Assembly: GCA_021734595.1 (NCBI GenBank)
Contig: JAIPIO010000113.1
Span: 1 to 11,765 of the forward strand
Source: Kiritimatiellales bacterium
Lineage (GTDB): Bacteria; Verrucomicrobiota; Kiritimatiellia; Kiritimatiellales; Pontiellaceae
DNA: 11,765 bases
Direction: 5' to 3'
Within the stretch, counting starts at the first letter, position 1. Each line of letters starts with the position of its first letter. The translations under genes were made by a program, and so were the position numbers. The notes under the pieces are model-generated. The model searched no databases, was not told the DNA's origin, and saw only the letters and a program-made list of their open reading frames with translations. Below are positions 6,918 through 11,765 of the stretch, piece after piece.

Positions 6918-7259
6918 ATGGATAAAGAACAGGATGTCATCAAGCAGGTAACCACTTTTCTTGAAGAAAAGAAAGCGGAAGATATCGTAACGCTGGATCT
7001 TCGGGAACTGGCGAATATTGCAGATTATTTTGTCATCGCCACCGGTGCGAATAAACCGCACATCAACTCCTTGTACGAAGGATTGCAGCGCACGTTCAAG
7101 AATGCCGGTTTCAAGGGATATCATAAAGCGGGCACGCCGGAGAGCGGCTGGATGATCATGGATTACCACGGAGTGATGGTTCATATCTTCGAACGGGACC
7201 TGCGCGAATTCTATGATCTGGAGAAGCTCTGGAAGGATGCGCCGCAGGTGGTCCAATAG
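6918..7259 (+). CDS. rsfS: Ribosome silencing factor RsfS (Iojap/DUF143 family)
   Basis: This 113-residue protein is a normal-length RsfS, which binds ribosomal protein uL14 and blocks joining of the ribosomal subunits when nutrients are short. The family motifs are clear: EDIVTLDLRELANIADYFVIATG at about 21-43, and the C-terminal core GWMIMDYHGVMVHIFERDL with FYDLEKLW. The nadD-rsfS neighbour pair is very common in bacteria and supports both calls. The start has only a weak CAGGG directly in front, so it may depend on coupling with nadD, which ends 11 bp upstream. The TTCCA/TGGAA palindrome array begins two bases after its stop codon. Confidence 0.96.
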   Translation: MDKEQDVIKQVTTFLEEKKAEDIVTLDLRELANIADYFVIATGANKPHINSLYEGLQRTFKNAGFKGYHKAGTPESGWMIMDYHGVMVHIFERDLREFYDLEKLWKDAPQVVQ

Positions 7260-7299
7260 GGTTCCAGACACTGGAATCCGTCAGCCGATGGATTTCCAA

Positions 7300-7319
7300 T
7301 GCCTGGAAAAATGCAGGCA
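7300..7319 (+). other. Small hairpin TGCCTG/CAGGCA inside the palindrome array
   Basis: TGCCTG (7300-7305) and CAGGCA (7314-7319) can pair over an 8-nt loop. The hairpin overlaps the right arm of palindrome 2, so it would compete with that palindrome in RNA. It has no T-run and is not a terminator. Confidence 0.35.
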
Positions 7320-7330
7320 CCAGGTTCCAT

Positions 7331-7365
7331 CCGTTGGAAAAACTGAATACTGAATTTCCAAACGG
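7331..7365 (+). other. Larger alternative hairpin joining palindromes 3 and 4
   Basis: CCGTTGGAAA at 7331-7340 (palindrome 3) can pair with TTTCCAAACGG at 7355-7365 (palindrome 4) with one bulged base, giving a stem of about 10 bp around a 14-nt loop. It is mutually exclusive with the two separate small hairpins. It lies 13 nt before the cysS Shine-Dalgarno (AAGGTGA, 7379-7385). The pairing is seen directly; any role in cysS expression is speculation. Confidence 0.4.
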
Positions 7366-7394
7366 TGGAAAGCAGCGTAAGGTGAAACCGAATT

Positions 7395-8795
7395 ATGGGA
7401 TTTAAAGTCTACAATACAATGAGCCGTTGCAAGGAGGAGTTGATCCCGCTTGAGGAGGGTCATGTCCGCATGTACACCTGTGGGCCGACCGTCTACAACT
7501 ATGCCCACATTGGCAATTTCCGCGCCTACATGTTTGAGGATCTGTTGCGTCGCCACCTGAAATTCAGCGGCTTCCAAGTCACGCAGGTGCAAAACCTCAC
7601 GGACGTCGACGACAAAACCATTCGTGCGTCCATCGAGCAGGGGCTGCCGCTCAAGGAATACACAAAAACCTACATCGATGCCTTTTTTGCCGATTTGGCC
7701 AAGCTCAACATCGAACCCGCCGAGCACTACCCCGCCGCGACCGATTTCATTCCAGAAATGATTGCCCTCATCGAAAAGCTGTTTGAAAAGGGCTACGCTT
7801 ACCAGTCCGAAGACGGTTCCGTCTACTACAGCATCGACAAGTTCGCCGGATACGGCAAGCTCGCCCGCCTCGATCGCGAGGGCATGCAGTCCGGTGCGCG
7901 CGTTGCGCAGGATGAGTACGATAAGGACAACGCCGCCGATTTTGCGCTCTGGAAGGCATACGTGCCGGAGGACGGTGATGTGGCGTGGGATTCTCCCTGG
8001 GGACGCGGCCGTCCGGGCTGGCACATCGAATGTTCCGCCATGAGCATGAAGCTGCTCGGCGAAAGCTTCGACATCCACACCGGCGGGGTCGACAACATCT
8101 TCCCGCACCACGAAGACGAGATCGCCCAGTCCGAGGCCTCCACCGGCAAGCCCTATTCCAAATACTGGATGCACTGCGGCTACCTCGTGGTTGACGGCAA
8201 AAAAATGTCCAAGTCGCTTGGGAATTTCCACACGCTCCGCGAAATCCTGGACATGGGCTACACCGGTCGCGAGGTCCGCTACGAACTGCTCTCGGCGCAC
8301 TACCGCCAGTCGCTGAACTTTGCATTCAAGTCGCTCGAGGCCAACCGGGCCGCACTCAAGCGCTTGGACGAATTTTACGCAAAAATAAAAGAAACGGCGG
8401 CCGGGGGAACTGAAGCAGGCGACCTTCCCGAATGGGCCGGCGGTCTGCGTGACCGGTTTGGCGCGGCGCTGGATGACGACTTGAATATATCGGGAGCGCT
8501 GGCGGCGCTCTTCGACACCGTGCATGCCGGCAACAAGGCCATGGCTGAAGTTCCAATCTCTGGAGAACAGGCCGTAGCGGTTTCCAATCTTTGGAATGAA
8601 CTCGACGCCGTGCTGGGGTTTCTGATGCCGCCGGAAGAGGAGGTTTCTCCCGACGTAGCGGAATTGCTTGAAGCACGGGCCGCGGCCCGCGCCGCAAAGG
8701 ACTGGGCCGAGTCCGACCGTATCCGCGACGCACTGGCCGAGCTGGGCTGGACCGTGAAAGATACGCCCGACGGGCCGAAACTCAGAAAGCTTTAA
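7395..8795 (+). CDS. cysS: Cysteinyl-tRNA synthetase
   Basis: This class I synthetase charges tRNA-Cys with cysteine in the cytoplasm. The 466-residue length is normal. The sequence shows CGPTVYNYAHIGNFRAY at 29-45, with the HIGH-type motif HIGN at 38-41, and KMSKS at 270-274. The zinc ligands line up as C29, C213 (HIECS), H238 and E242 (PHHEDE), with the same spacing as E. coli C28/C209/H234/E238. The end of the protein (AAKDWAESDRIRDALAELGW) is the conserved C-terminal helix. AAGGTGA at 7379-7385 serves the ATG at 7395. Two more TTCCA/TGGAA palindromes lie in its coding sequence at codons 386-401, in a variable helical region. No T-box-like leader was recognised. tmk starts one base after its stop. 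The region is visibly richer in G/C-ending codons than the export cluster. Confidence 0.98.
   Translation: MGFKVYNTMSRCKEELIPLEEGHVRMYTCGPTVYNYAHIGNFRAYMFEDLLRRHLKFSGFQVTQVQNLTDVDDKTIRASIEQGLPLKEYTKTYIDAFFADLAKLNIEPAEHYPAATDFIPEMIALIEKLFEKGYAYQSEDGSVYYSIDKFAGYGKLARLDREGMQSGARVAQDEYDKDNAADFALWKAYVPEDGDVAWDSPWGRGRPGWHIECSAMSMKLLGESFDIHTGGVDNIFPHHEDEIAQSEASTGKPYSKYWMHCGYLVVDGKKMSKSLGNFHTLREILDMGYTGREVRYELLSAHYRQSLNFAFKSLEANRAALKRLDEFYAKIKETAAGGTEAGDLPEWAGGLRDRFGAALDDDLNISGALAALFDTVHAGNKAMAEVPISGEQAVAVSNLWNELDAVLGFLMPPEEEVSPDVAELLEARAAARAAKDWAESDRIRDALAELGWTVKDTPDGPKLRKL
8551..8596. repeat. Two TTCCA-N5-TGGAA type palindromes inside cysS, 31 bp apart
   Basis: TTCCA-ATCTC-TGGAG at 8551-8565 (one mismatch in the right arm) and TTCCA-ATCTT-TGGAA at 8582-8596 (perfect) have centres at 8558 and 8589, exactly 31 bp apart as in the array upstream of cysS. 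Their 15-mers agree at 13 positions. Because 31 is not a multiple of three they are read in different frames, giving VPISGE at residues 386-391 and VSNLWN at 396-401. Conservation is therefore at DNA or RNA level and not protein level. Confidence 0.75.
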
Positions 8796-8796
8796 A

Positions 8797-9459
8797 ATGG
8801 CGGAACCCGGTAAATTCATAACCTTCGAAGGCCCGGACGGCAGCGGAAAATCCACGCAGGTGCGGCTGCTGGCGGAGCGCCTGAAGGCACAGTGCATAAC
8901 CGTCCATTGCACCCGCGAGCCGGGAGGCACCGCCACCGGGGAAGCCATCCGCAATATCCTGCAGCATGACGCCGTTGACGAAGCGCTGGGTGCACGTACC
9001 GAGCTACTGCTCTTCGCGGCCAGCCGTGCCCAGCTCATGAATTTTAAAATCCTTCCGGCGCTGGAGCGTGGCGATTGGATTATATGCGATCGCTTCATCG
9101 ACTCAACCATGGCGTATCAGGGCTATGGGCGCGGCCTGCCGCTGGACACGCTGAATTCGATCAACCACTTTGCAATCGGCGGGAGAAAACCGGATGTAAC
9201 CCTGTTGCTCGACCTGGATGTCGGGCGGGCATTCCAGCGCATGGCACCGTTGTTCAACAGCGGGGAGGAATCGCCGGATCGGTTTGAGCGGGAAGACCGG
9301 GAATTCCACGAAAAGGTCCGTGCCGGTTATCTTGAACTGGCTGACGGCGAGCCGGATCGTTTCCGCGTAGTGGATGCGGATCGCCTGGCGAACGTCGTGG
9401 CGGATGAAATCTGGAACATCATTAAAGCAACATGTATAAAAGATCATGCAGCCAGTTGA
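8797..9459 (+). CDS. tmk: Thymidylate kinase
   Basis: The enzyme phosphorylates dTMP to dTDP with ATP for DNA synthesis. The 220-residue product has normal length and all family signatures. These are the P-loop FEGPDGSGKST at residues 10-20, TREPGGT at 39-45, the DR motif CDRFIDSTMAYQGYGRGL beginning at residue 97 (D98, R99), and a lid with RMAPLF followed by PDRFERED. It starts one base after the cysS stop codon with only a weak AGAAAG in front, which suggests translational coupling. Its last 14 bases overlap the start of holB. The tmk-holB neighbour pair is common in bacteria and supports the call on holB. Confidence 0.97.
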   Translation: MAEPGKFITFEGPDGSGKSTQVRLLAERLKAQCITVHCTREPGGTATGEAIRNILQHDAVDEALGARTELLLFAASRAQLMNFKILPALERGDWIICDRFIDSTMAYQGYGRGLPLDTLNSINHFAIGGRKPDVTLLLDLDVGRAFQRMAPLFNSGEESPDRFEREDREFHEKVRAGYLELADGEPDRFRVVDADRLANVVADEIWNIIKATCIKDHAAS

Positions 9460-10429
9460 TATATACGGTGAAGCCTGGGAAGGCATTCGGAACGGTTTCG
9501 AGTCCGGACGGATGGCCCATGCCTATCTGATTGTCGGGTCGCCCCGCGGCAATGCGCTCCGGTTTTGCGAATCTGTACTGCAGCTCCTTTTTTGCGAATC
9601 GGAGGACAAACCGTGCAAGGTCTGCAACGGGTGCCAACGCGTGGAGTTGCATAAGCATGTTGATATCCTCTGGATCGAACCGCAGAGCAAATCGCGACAG
9701 ATTAAGGCGGATGATATTCGTGCTTTGGTGAGCCGAATGGCGATGACGTCCTATGAGGGCGGCTGGAAAGCCGGAGTGGTTGTTTCGGCGGACTGCATGA
9801 ATGACAGCTCGGCAAACGTGTTGCTGAAAACACTTGAAGAGCCGCCGAAGAAAAGCATCCTGTTCCTGATTACCGATTCGCCGCAGACCCTTTTGCCCAC
9901 CATTATCTCCCGCTGCCAGCGGATTGTACTGCCTTCCAACGAGGGGGGCGCCATGGAGGAACTCTGGCGGGATCCGCTGCGTGAAATCATGCGCAGCCTG
10001 CCGCCGGCGAACGGGCTGGACGCCGGTCGTTTGTCCAACCGGCTCAAAGCGGTTCTGGATCTGGTGAAGAACCAGATTGCCGAATTGGTCGAAGAAGATG
10101 CCGCAACGGACGAAACGGCGATTGATGAGGCCAAGCAGAAAGAGATTCTGGACGCCCGGATCAACGCCCGTCTGCTGGAAGTTCAGTCGGGAATCTTCCG
10201 TACCATGCTCGATTGGCACCGTGATCTGCTGATGCTGGTTAAGCAGGTGGATGCGTCGTTGCTAATTTTTCCGGACGAGCTTGCGGTGATGAAGGAGCAG
10301 GCCGCAAAGCAGTCGGTGTCGTCCGCCCTGCGGAATATCGACACGATTGAAAGCATGCCCCGCCGGATAAACCGGAATATTCCTGTAACCCAGGTGCTGG
10401 ATGAAGCGCTGCGCAACCTTATGCGGTAA
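9446..10429 (+). CDS. holB: DNA polymerase III clamp-loader delta prime subunit
   Basis: Delta prime is a non-catalytic subunit of the clamp loader that places the sliding clamp on DNA. The 327-residue product starts inside tmk (14-nt overlap in another frame), a coupling arrangement. Visible features are AHAYLIVGSPRGNAL at residues 24-38, where the Walker A motif is degenerate (no GKT), and a zinc module C50, C57, C60, C63 (CKVCNGC). SANVLLKTLEEPPKK is the conserved ATPase-like motif, and SRC at 155-157 is the arginine-finger motif typical of delta prime. The degenerate P-loop argues for HolB and against DnaX. The C-terminal third is diverged, as usual for the family. The 3' end overlaps the 3' end of aroQ by 11 bp on the opposite strand, and no terminator is visible between them. 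Confidence 0.93.
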   Translation: MQPVDIYGEAWEGIRNGFESGRMAHAYLIVGSPRGNALRFCESVLQLLFCESEDKPCKVCNGCQRVELHKHVDILWIEPQSKSRQIKADDIRALVSRMAMTSYEGGWKAGVVVSADCMNDSSANVLLKTLEEPPKKSILFLITDSPQTLLPTIISRCQRIVLPSNEGGAMEELWRDPLREIMRSLPPANGLDAGRLSNRLKAVLDLVKNQIAELVEEDAATDETAIDEAKQKEILDARINARLLEVQSGIFRTMLDWHRDLLMLVKQVDASLLIFPDELAVMKEQAAKQSVSSALRNIDTIESMPRRINRNIPVTQVLDEALRNLMR

Positions 10430-10889
10430 GTCTGCGGACCAGCGCCTGTAGCGCCAGCTCATAGCCGAACCCCTGAAAGCCCATGATCTGGCCAACACAG
10501 GCGGACGCGGTCAGGCTCTTGTGGCGGATCTCCTCGCGCGCGTGGGTGTTACTCAAATGAACTTCGATGGCGGGCACCTTGTCAGCCACCGCCTTGAGTG
10601 CATCAGCCACGCCCAGACTCGTGTGCGTTAAAGCCGCCGGATTGATGATAATCCCGTCAAAGGTTCCCCGGGTTGCGCCGATCCAGGTGATCAGCTCGCT
10701 TTCCGCGTTGCTGTGGCGGAAGTCGAGCGCAATGGTTGCGCCGGTCTGCGACGAAAGTGCTGCGGCGCACTGTTCCATGGCCTGTTGAATATCCGGCAGT
10801 GTTTCTTTCCCGTAAATATCAGGCTCGCGGGTCCCCAGCAGGTTGAGGTTCGGGCCGTTCAGTACCAGTATTTTAAGTTCGCTGCTCAT
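10419..10889 (-). CDS. aroQ: Type II 3-dehydroquinate dehydratase
   Basis: This cytoplasmic shikimate-pathway enzyme converts 3-dehydroquinate to 3-dehydroshikimate. The 156-residue product is slightly long for the family (about 145-150). Signatures are LNGPNLNLLGTREPDIYG at residues 10-27 (N14, R21, catalytic Y26), IINPAALTHTS at 81-91 (N83, H89), and EVHLSNTHAREEIRHKS at 109-125 (H111, R122). A strong Shine-Dalgarno, GGAGGA (complement of 10894-10899), precedes the ATG. It starts 30 nt after the stop of the SRAP gene on the same strand, so the two are probably co-transcribed although their functions are unrelated. Its end overlaps holB by 11 bp. Confidence 0.97.
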   Translation of the reverse strand: MSSELKILVLNGPNLNLLGTREPDIYGKETLPDIQQAMEQCAAALSSQTGATIALDFRHSNAESELITWIGATRGTFDGIIINPAALTHTSLGVADALKAVADKVPAIEVHLSNTHAREEIRHKSLTASACVGQIMGFQGFGYELALQALVRRLTA

Positions 10890-10919
10890 AGTTTCCTCCG
10901 CTTTGATAAAAAGTCTAAA

Positions 10920-11573
10920 TCACTCCGTATCGGGAAACAAGCTCAAGTCGGTCTGTTCGCCGACCTGTTTGATGCAAAGTACGTCGTCGTTGACGACCTT
11001 GTTGACGCGGCACGAGACGGGGTGGGCGGCGAGTGGAGGCGGTCTCAATGTGCAATCCAGATTGTCGATCGTCAATTTGGATTGTCGTTCATGCGGTGGG
11101 GTAAGCCAGGTTTTCCAGTGGTTGGAAGGAATGATGAGGGGCATGCGGTGGTGGATGTCGCGCATGTTTTTATCCGCCGCGCGCGTGATGATGACGCACG
11201 CATCCTTCTGCCACAGCCCGGCGAAGGCGAAGAGCGACCGGTCCGGAAGTTGGAAATAGTAGGGCGTTCGCTCCTTCCATTCATAAAAGCCGTCGGCCAG
11301 AATCAGACACCGGTTATTCTGGATCAGATGCCGGAACATCGGCCGCTCCGGCAGGGTTTCGAGGCGGGCGTTGATGACGGGGGCGCTGGACTGCGGATTC
11401 CTGAATCCCCAGATGGCCGCTTCGGCTCGTTGCGGTGCTTCTGTCCGGAGTATCGTCACTCGTTGTGTTGGCGCAATGTTGTACCGCTGGCCGAAAAGCG
11501 GCGGCAGTTCAATATCCGCCAGTGCTTCCAGCACTTCTTCGCGGCTTTTGGTTTGTGTAAAGCGTCCGCACAT
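10920..11573 (-). CDS. SOS response-associated peptidase (SRAP; YedK/HMCES family)
   Basis: SRAP proteins form a thiazolidine DNA-protein crosslink with abasic sites in single-stranded DNA through the amino-terminal cysteine, protecting the damaged DNA. The 217-residue product starts MCGRF, and after Met removal C2 is the catalytic residue, which fixes the start at 11573. An upstream in-frame ATG at 11678 would bury C2 and is rejected. Other family motifs are RYNIAPTQ (30-37), WGF (55-57), INARLET (67-73; N68), ADGFYEW (93-99; E98) and IHHRMP (140-145; H142). These match the C2/N75/E105/H160 set of E. coli YedK. A CGGAGTG ribosome-binding site lies about 11 nt upstream. It is divergent from the FAH-family gene with only 37 bp between the starts. 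No LexA box was recognised. Confidence 0.96.
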   Translation of the reverse strand: MCGRFTQTKSREEVLEALADIELPPLFGQRYNIAPTQRVTILRTEAPQRAEAAIWGFRNPQSSAPVINARLETLPERPMFRHLIQNNRCLILADGFYEWKERTPYYFQLPDRSLFAFAGLWQKDACVIITRAADKNMRDIHHRMPLIIPSNHWKTWLTPPHERQSKLTIDNLDCTLRPPPLAAHPVSCRVNKVVNDDVLCIKQVGEQTDLSLFPDTE

Positions 11574-11602
11574 TTTATCGTCACTCCGTTTTAATAAGCT
11601 GG

Positions 11603-11606
11603 GAGG
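11603..11606 (+). promoter_or_regulatory. Ribosome-binding core of the FAH-family gene
   Basis: GGAGG at about 11602-11606, inside GGGAGG, precedes the ATG at 11611. It supports a real start there even though the gene runs off the window. Confidence 0.6.
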
Positions 11607-11610
11607 CAGT

Positions 11611-11765
11611 ATGAAACTGGTTCGGTTTGGAGAAAAGGGAAAAGGGCGGCGGGGAATATGGATGGATGACGGGCGCATACTCGATCTGCGTGCGACGGCA
11701 TTTAATATTGAAGATTACAACGAACACTTTTTCACCCATTTTGGGATGGAACAGCTCCGGGCGCT
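11611..11765 (+). CDS. Fumarylacetoacetate hydrolase (FAH) family protein, N-terminal part
   Basis: Only 51 codons are visible before the window ends. They read MKLVRFGEKGKGRRGIW, then DDGRILDLRATAFNIEDYNE, which matches the N-terminal lobe seen in FAH-family hydrolases and hydratases (KLVRFG followed by DDGRILDL). The family includes fumarylpyruvate, acylpyruvate and 2-keto-4-pentenoate-type enzymes, and the substrate cannot be told from this part. The metal-binding Glu/Asp residues would lie downstream of the window. GGGAGG lies 4 nt upstream. The gene is divergent from the SRAP gene across 37 bp, so the two promoters must overlap each other or the neighbouring coding sequences. Confidence 0.82.
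   Translation, partial: MKLVRFGEKGKGRRGIWMDDGRILDLRATAFNIEDYNEHFFTHFGMEQLRA

Larger units (their letters stand above)
7262..7371. repeat. Array of four TTCCA-N5-TGGAA palindromes at 31-32 bp period
   Basis: Four perfect copies of TTCCA-N5-TGGAA lie in the rsfS-cysS gap: 7262-7276 (centre GACAC), 7294-7308 (ATGCC), 7325-7339 (TCCGT) and 7356-7370 (AACGG). Copies 2 and 4 extend to TTTCCA/TGGAAA. Centres fall at 7269, 7301, 7332 and 7363, so steps are 32, 31 and 31 bp, about three DNA helical turns. The 5-bp centres and the 16-17 bp spacers are not conserved; only the arms and the spacing are. This suggests an array of protein-binding palindromes on one face of the helix, or a repeat family, or a structured cysS leader in RNA. 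It is not a CRISPR: the units are only 15 bp with variable centres. The first copy lies 2 nt after the rsfS stop and the last ends 7 nt before the cysS Shine-Dalgarno. Confidence 0.9.

Noticed and set aside
7262..7371. CRISPR array reading of the regular repeats
   Set aside because: The units are 15 bp with variable centres and 16-17 bp spacers, and no cas genes are present. Real arrays have longer constant repeats.
7260..7394. T-box or other known riboswitch before cysS
   Set aside because: No T-box sequence or terminator/antiterminator pair is visible. The gap is filled by the palindrome array.
8154..8168. TTCCA-AATAC-TGGAT near-match in cysS
   Set aside because: It encodes the conserved SKYWMH segment of CysRS and has a mismatch, so it is explained by coding.
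7281..9110. 609-codon open frame on the minus strand across cysS
   Set aside because: It is antisense to cysS and the start of tmk, both with full family motifs. The translation resembles no family I know and crosses gene boundaries. Long antisense frames are common opposite G/C-ending codon usage.
9422..10219. 265-codon open frame on the minus strand across holB
   Set aside because: It lies opposite holB, which has its zinc module and SRC motif. No recognisable protein and no supporting ribosome-binding site.
11113..11127. A further perfect TTCCA-N5-TGGAA match (centre GTGGT) in the SRAP gene
   Set aside because: It is single, with no partner 31 bp away, and it encodes the family-typical NHWKTWL segment, so coding constraint and chance are sufficient.
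10713..11594. 293-codon open frame on the plus strand across aroQ and SRAP
   Set aside because: It is antisense to two genes with complete catalytic motifs, so it is a shadow.

Overview
The window looks like chromosome of a Gram-negative bacterium. It encodes a signal-peptide-bearing outer-membrane beta-barrel, a Wza-type lipoprotein and a Wzc-type tyrosine kinase. RNase HIII, the nadD-rsfS-cysS-tmk-holB order and the protein style suggest the PVC group, perhaps Kiritimatiellota or a relative. That placement is an inference from general knowledge and not a database result.

Layout. (1) 1-382, minus strand: 5' part of rnhC (RNase HIII), cut by the window edge. (2) 383-481: a 99-bp divergent gap holding a weak promoter candidate and a small inverted repeat. 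(3) 482-6243, plus strand: a six-gene polysaccharide-export cluster. It comprises a small exported Cys-containing protein, two Ala-rich helical exported proteins with near-identical translation starts, a BBP2-like outer-membrane barrel, a hairpin-plus-T-run terminator, a Wzc-like co-polymerase/tyrosine autokinase with a ten-tyrosine tail, and a short Wza-like (OPX) lipoprotein. No glycosyltransferase, flippase or polymerase is in the window. (4) 6274-10429, plus strand: a housekeeping run nadD-rsfS-cysS-tmk-holB (NAD synthesis, ribosome silencing, Cys-tRNA charging, dTMP kinase, clamp-loader delta prime). (5) 10419-11573, minus strand: an SRAP/YedK-type abasic-site protein followed by aroQ, convergent with and overlapping holB. 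(6) 11611 to the end, plus strand: the first 51 codons of a fumarylacetoacetate-hydrolase-family protein.

How the genes fit together. In the export cluster the kinase would span the inner membrane, the OPX lipoprotein would span the periplasm, and the barrel probably supplies the outer-membrane pore, because the OPX protein is too short to carry a Wza-type outer-membrane helix. The three small exported proteins are unassigned and are the best candidates for new biology in the coding part.

The most striking non-coding signal is in the 135-bp rsfS-cysS gap. Four copies of the palindrome TTCCA-N5-TGGAA lie there with centres 32, 31 and 31 bp apart, which is about three helical turns. Two more copies (one perfect, one with a single mismatch), also 31 bp centre to centre, lie inside cysS and are read in two different frames. 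That indicates a DNA- or RNA-level element and not a protein repeat.
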